From Pseudomonas sp. (GTDB taxonomy: Bacteria; Pseudomonadota; Gammaproteobacteria; Pseudomonadales; Pseudomonadaceae), in NCBI RefSeq assembly GCF_030150285.1, contig NZ_JASLGE010000102.1:1-38542 (forward strand): a stretch of DNA of 38,542 nt. The letters run 5' to 3'. How positions within the stretch are numbered: position 1 is the stretch's first letter; every line of letters begins with the position of its first letter. The notes under the pieces are model-generated. The model saw only the letters and a program-made list of their open reading frames with translations, was not told the DNA's origin and searched no databases. A program made the translations under genes and the position numbers. This document shows positions 30,611-38,052 of this stretch, in pieces.

Positions 30611-31282
30611 ATGCGCGTTCTTTTGGTCGAAGATCAGCCTCAACTCGCTGAGAGCGTGGCTCAGGCTCTGAAAAGTACGGGGCTGACCGTTGATGTGCTG
30701 CACGATGGCGTGGCCGCGGATCTGGCGCTGAGCAGTGAAGAATATGCGGTGTTGATTCTGGACGTGGGGTTGCCGCGCATGGATGGTTTTGAGGTGCTGG
30801 CGCGATTGCGAGCGCGCGGGAAAAACCTGCCGGTGTTGATGTTGACGGCCCGCAGTGATGTCAGAGATCGCGTGCATGGGCTTAACCTCGGGGCGGATGA
30901 CTACCTGGCCAAGCCCTTCGAACTGACGGAGTTGGAGGCCCGGGTCAAGGCCTTGTTACGACGCAGCGTGCTGGGCGGCGAACGCCAGCAACAGTGCGGC
31001 CCACTGGCGTATGACCTGGGGACGCGGCGTTTCACGTTGGGGGATGAGTTGTTGACTCTGACGTCCCGCGAACACGCGGTGCTGGAAGCGTTGATCGCAA
31101 GGCCCGGCCGTGTGATGAGCAAAGAGCAACTGGCGGCTCAGGTATTTGGTCTGGATGAAGAGGCCAGTTCCGATGCGATTGAGATCTACATCCACCGCTT
31201 GCGTAAGAAACTTGATGGCCATGCTGTAGCCATCGTCACTTTCCGGGGCTTGGGGTACTTGCTGGAAGGTCGTGATGCTTAA
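30611..31282 (+). CDS. tctD: Response regulator TctD (OmpR/PhoB type)
   Basis: A 223-residue DNA-binding response regulator. The receiver domain (1-118) has the acidic pair Glu7/Asp8, phosphorylation site Asp51 (I-L-D-V-G-L-P-R-M-D-G), Thr79 and Lys101 (A-K-P-F-E). The winged-helix output domain (about 128-220) ends Y-I-H-R-L-R-K-K-L ... G-L-G-Y-L-L. It is divergent from tctCBA and overlaps tctE by 8 bp. In related bacteria TctD-TctE responds to tricarboxylates and controls the transporter and carbon-source choice; that role is inferred here from the neighbourhood. AAGAGG before the ATG at 30611 is a good ribosome site. Confidence 0.94.
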   Translation: MRVLLVEDQPQLAESVAQALKSTGLTVDVLHDGVAADLALSSEEYAVLILDVGLPRMDGFEVLARLRARGKNLPVLMLTARSDVRDRVHGLNLGADDYLAKPFELTELEARVKALLRRSVLGGERQQQCGPLAYDLGTRRFTLGDELLTLTSREHAVLEALIARPGRVMSKEQLAAQVFGLDEEASSDAIEIYIHRLRKKLDGHAVAIVTFRGLGYLLEGRDA

Positions 31283-32675
31283 AGTGGACAGTCTTCGTTG
31301 GCGTTTGCTGTGGGAATTGACTCTGTTGCTTGTCGTGCTGATGGTGGCCAGCGGGTTAAGTGCCTATTTTTACGGCCGCGAAGCGGCTGATACGGCGTAT
31401 GACCGAACGCTTCTGGCGTCGGCCCGATCGATTGCGGCGGGCCTGTCGCAGCGTGATGGCAGCCTGAGTGCCGATGTGCCTTACGTGGCCCTGGATACTT
31501 TTGCCTATGACAGCGCCGGGCGCATTTACTATCAGGTCAACGATATTAACCAGCGACTGATTTCCGGCTATGAAAACCTTCCGGCACCGCCGGCCGGTAC
31601 GCCGCGCACAGACGATTATCCGGCCTTGGCCCGTTTCTATGACGGCCAGTACCAGGGGCAGAATGTGCGGGTGGTGAGCTTGCTTAAAGCCGTGAGCGAG
31701 CCCGGCATGAATGGCATGGCTGAAATCCGCGTGGCTGAAACCGATGTGGCGCGCGTGGCAATGGCCCGCAGTCTGATGGCGGATACGTTGTTACGTCTGG
31801 GCCTGCTGGGCCTGGGGGCTTTGCTGGTGGTGTGGTTTACCGTCAGCGCCGCATTGCGGCCGCTGGAACGTTTGCGGGCAACGGTCGAGGAGCGTGAACT
31901 CGATGACCTGCGGCCTTTGCCGCTGGTGCCCGTGCAGCGTGAGTTGCGGCCCTTGGTGCAAACGCTCAATCACTTTACCGAGCGATTGCGCGGGCAGTTT
32001 GAGCGTCAGGCGCAGTTTATTGCCGATGCTTCCCACGAATTGCGAACGCCGCTTGCGGTGCTCAAGGCTCGGCTTGAGTTGGGTTTGCGCGCGCAAGACC
32101 CTCAGGTTTGGCGCGAAACCCTTGAGCAGGCGGCGCAAGGAACCGACCGCTTGACGCATTTGGCCAATCAATTGCTGTCGCTGGCACGTATCGAAAACGG
32201 CGCACGTGCGATTGCAGAAGGCGGTGCGCAGTTGCTCGATCTCAGTCAATTGGCGCGAGAGTTGGGAATGGCAATGGCCCCGTTGGCGCATGCGCGCGGT
32301 GTGGCGCTTGCACTGGAGGCGGACCAGCCGGTGTGGCTTCGGGGCGAGCCTACGCTGCTGAGTGAGCTATTGAATAACCTGGTGGACAACGCGTTGGCTC
32401 ATACGCCGGTGGGTGGCAATGTGATATTGCGGGTTATGGCACCGGCGGTTCTGGAGATCGAAGACGATGGGCCTGGTATTCCCTACGAAGACCGTGAGCG
32501 GGTGTTTGAGCGTTTCTACCGGCGCAATCAACACGTGCCGGGTTCAGGGTTGGGGCTGGCGATTGTGGGGGAGGTGTGTCGCGCGCATCTGGCGACCATC
32601 AGCCTGCATGATGGCGTGCAAAGCGGGTTGAAGGTGCGGGTGAATTTTGTGCCGGTGCAGAGCCAGCGGGCATGA
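31275..32675 (+). CDS. tctE: Sensor histidine kinase TctE
   Basis: The membrane sensor partner of TctD, 466 residues from the ATG at 31275 (a GTG one codon before is also in frame). Helix one is at about 11-32 and helix two at about 172-192, enclosing a periplasmic 2CSK/TctE N-terminal type domain of about 140 residues that should bind the tricarboxylate. A HAMP-like linker follows, then His254 in S-H-E-L-R-T-P-L, the N box around Asn367-Asn372, the G1 box D-D-G-P-G-I-P at 397-403, and the G2 box G-S-G-L-G-L-A-I-V at 423-431. Overlap with tctD shows co-translation. The stop lies within a REP-like hairpin. Confidence 0.94.
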   Translation: MLKVDSLRWRLLWELTLLLVVLMVASGLSAYFYGREAADTAYDRTLLASARSIAAGLSQRDGSLSADVPYVALDTFAYDSAGRIYYQVNDINQRLISGYENLPAPPAGTPRTDDYPALARFYDGQYQGQNVRVVSLLKAVSEPGMNGMAEIRVAETDVARVAMARSLMADTLLRLGLLGLGALLVVWFTVSAALRPLERLRATVEERELDDLRPLPLVPVQRELRPLVQTLNHFTERLRGQFERQAQFIADASHELRTPLAVLKARLELGLRAQDPQVWRETLEQAAQGTDRLTHLANQLLSLARIENGARAIAEGGAQLLDLSQLARELGMAMAPLAHARGVALALEADQPVWLRGEPTLLSELLNNLVDNALAHTPVGGNVILRVMAPAVLEIEDDGPGIPYEDRERVFERFYRRNQHVPGSGLGLAIVGEVCRAHLATISLHDGVQSGLKVRVNFVPVQSQRA

Positions 32676-32699
32676 TGCAGCCGTTGGCTGCGGCTACAT
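32674..32699. repeat. REP-like palindrome between convergent tctE and the HDOD gene
   Basis: ATGCAGCCGTTGGCTGCGGC followed by TACAT, with GCAGCC and GGCTGC forming the hairpin. It resembles the other main pseudomonad REP type (T-G-T-A-G-C-C-G-C ...). It overlaps the tctE stop codon and stands in the 30-bp gap between two stops, probably serving as a terminator for both genes. Single unit, unlike the two paired REPINs elsewhere in the window. Confidence 0.6.
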
Positions 32700-32705
32700 C
32701 ATGGC

Positions 32706-33524
32706 TCAGATAAACATGCTGCGCGCGGTGTACAGTTCTTCCTGAAACGCTTGGCTGTCGGCTTCCACGTTCAGTTTCATGAACGCGGGCAGTGTACTCA
32801 AGTCCGGGCAGGGCCCGCTGCCACGGGTACTCAGGCAGATTACGGTCGCGATTTGCACCAGATCAATGTAATCAAGGGCTTTGGAGTCGCGGGTGAAGTC
32901 CTGATACAGGCCGGGGAGTTTTAACAGCATCTCCGGAAACTCCCAGACAGCGAGCAGTTTGTCGCCAATCAGTGGGTGAATGCTATCGATCACGTGGTTC
33001 AGTGATACCGGGTCCGAGAGTAATTCATTGTGTTCTTCGGCATAGGTCAGGATCGGTAGCACACCTATTTGATGCACCAGCCCGCCGAGTGCGGCCTGGT
33101 CGGGTTTGAGTGAGGTGTACCGCCGGCATAGGGTGTAGCAAATGCCGGCGACTTCCAGGCTTTCCCGCCACACGTCGCGCATTTTGTTTTCGATGACCTC
33201 CGAGCGGGCATGGAAAATCTGTTCCATGACCAGCCCTATCGCCAGGTTGCTGCTGTAGTTGACCCCCAGGCGAGTGACGGCGGTGTGCAGGTCGGTAACT
33301 TCATAAAGGGCACGCAACAGCGGGCTGTTGACGACTTTGATCAGTCGCGCGGCCAGTGCCGTGTCGCGACCAATGACTTTGCTCAAATGACTGACGCTGA
33401 TTTCGGGGTTTTCTGCTGCCTTGCGGATTTTTAACGCCACTTCCGGTAGCGTCGGCAAAACCAGGTCATCTCGATCGATGGCCTTAACCAAGTCCATTTG
33501 GACTTTGTGCGCCAGCATGTTCAT
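32706..33524 (-). CDS. HDOD-domain signalling protein
   Basis: A soluble 272-residue protein with one HDOD domain at about 18-215: L-P-T-L-P-E-V-A-L-K-I at its start, V-I-G-R-D-T-A-L-A-A-R-L-I-K-V-V-N-S-P near 50-67, and A-A-L-G-G-L-V-H-Q-I-G-V-L near 143-155, where the HD motif of true phosphohydrolases is replaced by H-Q. HDOD proteins are regulatory adaptors in two-component and second-messenger networks without known catalysis. The ATG at 33524 has a weak AGAGA site. No output or receiver domain is attached. The gene is in the same position in P. aeruginosa next to tctDE and ygfZ; its partner is unknown. Confidence 0.88.
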   Translation of the reverse strand: MNMLAHKVQMDLVKAIDRDDLVLPTLPEVALKIRKAAENPEISVSHLSKVIGRDTALAARLIKVVNSPLLRALYEVTDLHTAVTRLGVNYSSNLAIGLVMEQIFHARSEVIENKMRDVWRESLEVAGICYTLCRRYTSLKPDQAALGGLVHQIGVLPILTYAEEHNELLSDPVSLNHVIDSIHPLIGDKLLAVWEFPEMLLKLPGLYQDFTRDSKALDYIDLVQIATVICLSTRGSGPCPDLSTLPAFMKLNVEADSQAFQEELYTARSMFI

Positions 33525-33561
33525 TTCTGTTCTCTAGGTATTGCGATTCAAGGTGAGGCAA

Positions 33562-34506
33562 TTAGCGTTGGATCTCGCGATCCCGGTCTAAAAGGTAAGG
33601 CAGCTCAAGCAGCGTGAGTACGGGGCCTTGTTCGCTACCGACATGAATATGGCCTGCCTCGACGGCATCAGCAGTCAGAACGGCCAGCAGCTCGATACCG
33701 TCCTGCGCTTGAGCCGCGATCACCACCTCGCCCACGGAACTGGTGTGGGAGGCGCAAAACAGAGGCGTGCCGGGTGCTGGCGCAGCATGCTGGCCTTCAA
33801 GCGACAGGCGGTAGAGACGGCGTTTGAGCTTGCCGAGGTACTGCATGCGGGCAACGATTTCTTGCCCGGTATAGCAGCCCTTTTTGAAGCTGACCCCGCC
33901 CACGGCTTGCAGGTTAATCATCTGCGGAATGAACTGCTCACGGGTTTCGGGCATGACCTGACCGATGCCGGCGCGGATCTGACCCAGTAGCCATGGGTTC
34001 ACGTCGGCTTGTGGCAACTGACTCGCCAGGTGTTGCACAAGGCGCTCAGCCTGTGCCACGGGGGCCCACAGTTCTGCACGATCTGCAGAGGCGCGGATGG
34101 CGATTAGCCCTTCGCCCCGGACAACGCTGTCGGTGTCGGCGGGTAGATCGAGCCCCAGGCTCAGCAGGGTTGCCTGCGCGTTGTGCAGACCAAAACGTAC
34201 CCAGTTGGCACTGTCGTCGGTCAGTTTGGATTTGGAAAACACCGCGTATTTTTTCAGATCGGCCAACTGTGGCTCAACCAGCTCGCGGGCCATCGCCAGC
34301 AAACAGCCATTGGGTTCGAGCACGATACGGAAGCTGGATTGCATGCGGCCTTTTTGCGTGCAGCGCGCCCCCAGGCTGGAGCGCGTATCGCTCAAATAGT
34401 TGAGGTTGCAGGTCAATTGCCCCTGCAAGAACTTGCTGGCGTCATTGCCGATCACAGCAAGAACGCCTTCGTGGGAGAGGGTGCAGAAAAAAGCAGAGTC
34501 GGCCAT
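33562..34506 (-). CDS. ygfZ: Folate-binding protein YgfZ, iron-sulfur cluster maintenance factor
   Basis: YgfZ is a tetrahydrofolate-binding protein of the GcvT-like fold that supports some iron-sulfur enzymes, including tRNA methylthiotransferases. The product has 314 residues from the ATG at 34506; frames starting further upstream (34617) run into the divergent sdhE promoter region and are unlikely. The signature K-G-C-Y-T-G-Q-E-I-V-A-R carries the conserved Cys211. F-L-Q-G-Q-L-T-C-N near 27-35 is also typical. It is divergent from sdhE, the assembly factor for the flavinylated, iron-sulfur containing succinate dehydrogenase, a conserved neighbourhood. Confidence 0.92.
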   Translation of the reverse strand: MADSAFFCTLSHEGVLAVIGNDASKFLQGQLTCNLNYLSDTRSSLGARCTQKGRMQSSFRIVLEPNGCLLAMARELVEPQLADLKKYAVFSKSKLTDDSANWVRFGLHNAQATLLSLGLDLPADTDSVVRGEGLIAIRASADRAELWAPVAQAERLVQHLASQLPQADVNPWLLGQIRAGIGQVMPETREQFIPQMINLQAVGGVSFKKGCYTGQEIVARMQYLGKLKRRLYRLSLEGQHAAPAPGTPLFCASHTSSVGEVVIAAQAQDGIELLAVLTADAVEAGHIHVGSEQGPVLTLLELPYLLDRDREIQR

Positions 34507-34655
34507 GAGTTTTCGCTGGTAATAAAGTCCGGGGCCCATCATAGAGGGGCGACTTGTAAATGGGTAGTTCGTAAAAGCGCAATGATGCGGGACCAAAGCC
34601 GACTGGTCTATGGCCAACTGGCCTGTATACTTGCCTTCTATTTGAGGAGCGCTCC

Positions 34656-34910
34656 ATGGTCGAAGATGTTGAACTCAATCGTCTCTATTGGCACAGCCGT
34701 CGCGGCATGCTTGAGCTGGATGTGTTGCTGGTACCTTTCGTCAAGGAGGTTTACAGCACGCTGAATGACGTAGACCGCGAGTGTTATCGCAAGCTGCTGG
34801 AATGTGAGGACCAGGACATGTTTGGCTGGTTCATGGAGCGTAACGAGTCTGAAGACCCGGAGCTTCAGCGCATGGTTCGCATGATTCTGGACCGTGTCCA
34901 GCCCAAGTAA
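34656..34910 (+). CDS. sdhE: Succinate dehydrogenase flavinylation factor SdhE
   Basis: SdhE (YgfY, CptB) helps attach FAD covalently to the SdhA subunit of succinate dehydrogenase and to fumarate reductase. The 84-residue product contains the family motif R-R-G-M-L-E-L-D (about 15-22) that contacts the flavoprotein, and the conserved D-M-F-G-W-F segment near 54-59. GAGGAGCG before the ATG at 34656 is a good ribosome site. It overlaps the following ygfX-like gene by 17 bp. In E. coli this pair was also described as an antitoxin and toxin (CptB, CptA), though the SdhE function is better established. Confidence 0.94.
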   Translation: MVEDVELNRLYWHSRRGMLELDVLLVPFVKEVYSTLNDVDRECYRKLLECEDQDMFGWFMERNESEDPELQRMVRMILDRVQPK

Positions 34911-35346
34911 TTATTTCGAGTGCCGCTGGCAAGCCTCCGGGCAATTGCTGGCGGCCTATCTTGCAGCCCAACTCCTGGCGCTGATCTCAATTTGCCTGCT
35001 TTCAATCCCTGCCTGGGCACGGGTGATTGCGCTGTTGTTGTGCCTGGCGCACGGGGTTTGGGTGCTGCCGCGACATATCCGGCTGACCCACAGGGCCGCG
35101 ATTCGCGGGTTGCGCCGTGATGCCGAAGGCTGGCAATTGTGGAGCCGCTCTATGGGATGGCATCCGGTGCAATTGCGCCGTGACAGCCTGGCCTTGCCAA
35201 GTATGGTGATTGTGCGGTTCAGCCGGCGCGGTGAATGGCGGGTGCGGGCCGTGTGTATTCCCCGCGACGCGCTGGCACCGGATCAGCACCGGCGCTTGCG
35301 CGTACGGCTGAAATTCAGCCGGCGTAGGTGGCTGGCACCAGAATAG
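34894..35346 (+). CDS. YgfX/CptA-like membrane protein
   Basis: A 150-residue protein with two adjacent transmembrane helices at about 17-35 and 40-57 and a basic, mostly soluble C-terminal part rich in Arg (R-F-S-R-R-G-E-W-R-V-R near 109-119). Topology, size and the position overlapping sdhE match YgfX, the membrane partner of SdhE in E. coli that was proposed to affect cell shape through MreB and FtsZ. The GTG at 34894 lies within the last codons of sdhE, so the two are coupled. Its last 32 bases overlap the 3' end of the convergent nadB. Sequence identity to E. coli YgfX cannot be judged here. Confidence 0.75.
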   Translation: MSSPSNYFECRWQASGQLLAAYLAAQLLALISICLLSIPAWARVIALLLCLAHGVWVLPRHIRLTHRAAIRGLRRDAEGWQLWSRSMGWHPVQLRRDSLALPSMVIVRFSRRGEWRVRAVCIPRDALAPDQHRRLRVRLKFSRRRWLAPE

Positions 35347-36931
35347 TGTCCAGCGCTTCGGGCAACATCTGCGGGTAGTCGAGGGTGTAATGCAAGCCGC
35401 GAGACTCTTTTCGCGCCATTGCACTGCTGATCATCAGTTCCGCTACCTGAGCAAGGTTCCTCAGTTCAATCAGATCTCTGCTCACTTTATAGTTGCTATA
35501 GAACTCGTCGATTTCATCCAGTAACAGGCGCACACGGTGTTGCGCCCGCTGCAGGCGTTTGTTGGTGCGCACGATGCCGACGTAGTCCCACATGAAACGT
35601 CGCAGTTCATCCCAGTTGTGGGCAATGATCACGTCTTCGTCCGAGTCGGTCACCTGGCTCGCGTCCCAGCCCGGCAAGGCCTCAGGCACTGAGACCCGGG
35701 GCAACTGCGCGAGAATGTCGGCTGCCGCAGAGCGGGCATACACAAAACATTCAAGCAGCGAATTACTGGCCATGCGGTTGGCACCGTGCAGGCCCGTGAA
35801 GCTGGTTTCGCCAATAGCGTACAGGCCCGGGACGTCGGTGCGGCCATGACCGTCCACCATCACCCCGCCACAGGTGTAATGCGCGGCTGGTACTACGGGG
35901 ATCGCCTGTTGGGTGATGTCGATGGAGAATTCCAGGCAACGCTCATAGACCGTGGGGAAGTGGGTTTTGATAAAGGTATCGGACTCGTGGCTGATATCCA
36001 GGTACACGCAGTCGATGCCCAGGCGTTTCATTTCGTGGTCGATGGCGCGGGCCACAATATCCCGGGGGGCCAGTTCGCCACGGGGGTCAAACCGATGCAT
36101 AAAACGTTCGCCGTTGGGCAGCTTGAGATGAGCACCCTCACCGCGCAGGGCTTCGGTGATCAAAAAGCTCTTGGCTTGCGGGTGATACAAGCAGGTGGGG
36201 TGGAATTGGTTGAATTCCAGATTCGCCACGCGACAACCCGAGCGCCATGCCATGGCAATGCCGTCACCGCACGCGCCATCGGGGTTGCTGGTATAGAGGT
36301 AGACCTTGGCGGCCCCCCCGGATGCCAGAACGGTAAAGCGCGACCCATAGGTGTCGACCTCGCCGGTGACGCGGTTCAGTACATAGGCCCCGAGGCAGCG
36401 GTCACCTTCATGGCCGAGTCGGCGCTCGGTAATCAGATCAACGGCGACGCGTTGCTCCAACAGTTCAATGTTGGGGCGTTGGCGTGCTTGTTCGAGCAGC
36501 GTCTTGAAAATGGCTGCGCCCGTTGCATCAGCAGCATGAATGATGCGTCGGTGGCTGTGACCGCCTTCCCGGGTGAGATGAAACTCAAAGCCCGGGTGCT
36601 CAGGGTCGGCGGCGTCATCGCGCGTGAAGGGGACGCCCTGGTCAATGAGCCACTGAATGGCTTCACGGCTGTGTTCGACGGTAAATCGCACGGCGTCTTC
36701 ATGGCACAGGCCGCCACCGGCATTGAGGGTGTCCTCGACGTGGGACTGCACGGTGTCGGTGTCATCCAGTACCGCCGCTACGCCGCCCTGTGCCCAGAAC
36801 GTCGAGCCATTGGCCAGATCGCCCTTGCTCAGGACAGCAATACGCAGGTGCTCGGGCAGTGTAAGCGCAAGGCTCAAACCGGCAGCACCGCTGCCAATCA
36901 CCAGCACATCATGTTGAAAATGTTGGCTCAT
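35315..36931 (-). CDS. nadB: L-aspartate oxidase
   Basis: NadB oxidises L-aspartate to iminoaspartate, the first step of de novo NAD synthesis, with FAD. The 538-residue product has the dinucleotide motif V-L-V-I-G-S-G-A-A-G-L-S-L-A-L near 9-23, the N-G-S-T-F-W-A-Q-G-G-V-A-A block near 42-54, and H-Y-T-C-G-G-V ... G-E-T-S-F-T-G-L-H-G-A-N-R-M-A-S-N-S near 352-390. It is in the succinate dehydrogenase flavoprotein superfamily but the substrate segments are those of NadB. The 3' end overlaps the convergent ygfX-like gene by 32 bp. It is divergent from algU, as in P. aeruginosa. Confidence 0.97.
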   Translation of the reverse strand: MSQHFQHDVLVIGSGAAGLSLALTLPEHLRIAVLSKGDLANGSTFWAQGGVAAVLDDTDTVQSHVEDTLNAGGGLCHEDAVRFTVEHSREAIQWLIDQGVPFTRDDAADPEHPGFEFHLTREGGHSHRRIIHAADATGAAIFKTLLEQARQRPNIELLEQRVAVDLITERRLGHEGDRCLGAYVLNRVTGEVDTYGSRFTVLASGGAAKVYLYTSNPDGACGDGIAMAWRSGCRVANLEFNQFHPTCLYHPQAKSFLITEALRGEGAHLKLPNGERFMHRFDPRGELAPRDIVARAIDHEMKRLGIDCVYLDISHESDTFIKTHFPTVYERCLEFSIDITQQAIPVVPAAHYTCGGVMVDGHGRTDVPGLYAIGETSFTGLHGANRMASNSLLECFVYARSAAADILAQLPRVSVPEALPGWDASQVTDSDEDVIIAHNWDELRRFMWDYVGIVRTNKRLQRAQHRVRLLLDEIDEFYSNYKVSRDLIELRNLAQVAELMISSAMARKESRGLHYTLDYPQMLPEALDTILVPATYAG

Positions 36932-36961
36932 TCTTCAGACGTCCGCAAAAAAGCGCCCTCT

Positions 36962-36967
36962 AGTATA
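36962..36967 (-). promoter_or_regulatory. Candidate nadB -10 element
   Basis: On the minus strand TATACT at 36967-36962, about 30 bp before the nadB ATG, fits a sigma-70 -10 box; the -35 candidate TTGTGC (36988-36983) has a short 15-base spacer, so the promoter is uncertain. Confidence 0.4.
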
Positions 36968-37157
36968 TAAAGGGGGGGATCGGCACAATAGCCGGGCCTT
37001 GTATGGCATTGGGATACTACAGCGGGCTGGGAGTTTGCCTCAGACTTGCCAGGGTTGCATGCCGATTTACAGTTTTTTATTGGCCAGCACCTCAAGAGCG
37101 GTGTAATGCTGTCTTATTCGAATCGTCAGCGGGGTCATCATTTCGCGGGGGCATTTT
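36968..37157. other. Part of the nadB-algU gap without recognised elements
   Basis: The full gap is 508 bp. Apart from the nadB -10 box and the two AlgU-type promoters listed separately, I see no gene, repeat or strong hairpin in this part. It may hold the vegetative algU promoters known for P. aeruginosa. Confidence 0.4.
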
Positions 37158-37185
37158 GAACTTTTCGCAGGGTCAAGGGTTCAAT
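37158..37185 (+). promoter_or_regulatory. AlgU-type promoter, distal
   Basis: GAACTT (37158-37163), 17 bases, TCAAT (37181-37185). The -35 box is an exact match to the AlgU/sigma-E consensus and the spacer is right; the -10 box is near TCAAA/TCTGA. About 255 bp before algU, corresponding in layout to promoter P1 of P. aeruginosa. Confidence 0.7.
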
Positions 37186-37353
37186 AGTGGGTTGCCCGTA
37201 GCGTAAAGATGCGGCGTCGAATGGGCTGTGGAGGGTGTGTCTTGACCGCAGCCGATGAGTTTGACAACAAGATTATTGACGCAGCCGGCCTGGCCCGAGC
37301 TGCGTTTTCGTGCGTGCCAAATTCGAGTGCGCAGGAAACTGCCAGGGGGGAGA

Positions 37354-37380
37354 GAACTTTTGCGTAAAGCCCGAGTCTAT
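37354..37380 (+). promoter_or_regulatory. AlgU-type promoter, proximal
   Basis: GAACTT (37354-37359), 16 bases, TCTAT (37376-37380), about 60 bp before the algU ATG. Exact -35 match, good spacer; layout corresponds to promoter P3 in P. aeruginosa. Together with the distal copy it indicates that AlgU activates its own operon. Confidence 0.75.
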
Positions 37381-37439
37381 GTTCGCAAGCCTGATCAATT
37401 AGCCAAGGGTTGCTCCTCCCGGACTTATGAGGAGTATTC

Positions 37440-38021
37440 ATGCTAACCCAGGAAGAGGATCAGCAGCTGGTCGAGCGCGTACAGCGTGGTGACAAGCGCG
37501 CTTTTGATCTGCTCGTGCTCAAGTACCAGCACAAAATTCTCGGGTTGATCGTGCGTTTTGTGCACGACACCCATGAAGCCCAGGACGTCGCTCAAGAAGC
37601 CTTTATCAAGGCTTACCGGGCACTTGGAAATTTTCGCGGTGACAGTGCCTTTTATACCTGGCTGTACCGTATCGCCATTAATACGGCGAAAAATTATCTG
37701 GTATCGCGCGGCAGACGTCCGCCAGACAGTGATGTGAGTTCTGAAGACGCTGAGTTTTACGATGGTGATCACGGCCTTAAAGACCTGGAGTCGCCGGAGC
37801 GTGCTTTGCTCCGCGACGAGATCGAAGGCACCGTTCATCGCACGATTCAGCTGCTGCCAGAAGATTTGAGAACCGCGTTAACTTTACGTGAGTTTGATGG
37901 TCTGAGTTACGAGGACATTGCGAGCGTCATGCAATGCCCTGTGGGTACCGTGCGCTCCCGTATTTTCCGCGCTCGGGAAGCCATCGATAAAGCCCTGCAG
38001 CCGTTGTTGCAGGAAAACTGA
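37440..38021 (+). CDS. algU: Extracytoplasmic-function sigma factor AlgU (sigma-22, RpoE)
   Basis: AlgU directs the cell-envelope stress response and alginate synthesis. The 193-residue product starts M-L-T-Q-E-E-D-Q-Q-L-V-E-R-V-Q-R-G-D and has region 2 (K-Y-Q-H-K-I-L-G-L-I-V-R-F-V; D-V-A-Q-E-A-F-I-K-A-Y-R-A-L; A-F-Y-T-W-L-Y-R-I-A-I-N-T) and region 4 (L-T-L-R-E-F-D-G-L-S-Y-E-D-I-A-S-V-M near 149-166, then G-T-V-R-S-R-I-F-R-A-R-E-A). TGAGGAG a few bases before the ATG at 37440 is a strong ribosome site. mucA, its anti-sigma factor, follows after 31 bp, and two AlgU promoters precede it. Confidence 0.98.
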   Translation: MLTQEEDQQLVERVQRGDKRAFDLLVLKYQHKILGLIVRFVHDTHEAQDVAQEAFIKAYRALGNFRGDSAFYTWLYRIAINTAKNYLVSRGRRPPDSDVSSEDAEFYDGDHGLKDLESPERALLRDEIEGTVHRTIQLLPEDLRTALTLREFDGLSYEDIASVMQCPVGTVRSRIFRAREAIDKALQPLLQEN

Positions 38022-38052
38022 GACAGCGGCGACAGCCAAGAGAGGAACCGCC

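Noticed and set aside
35786..36970. A 394-codon open frame antisense to nadB
   Set aside because: Shadow of nadB with no family features.
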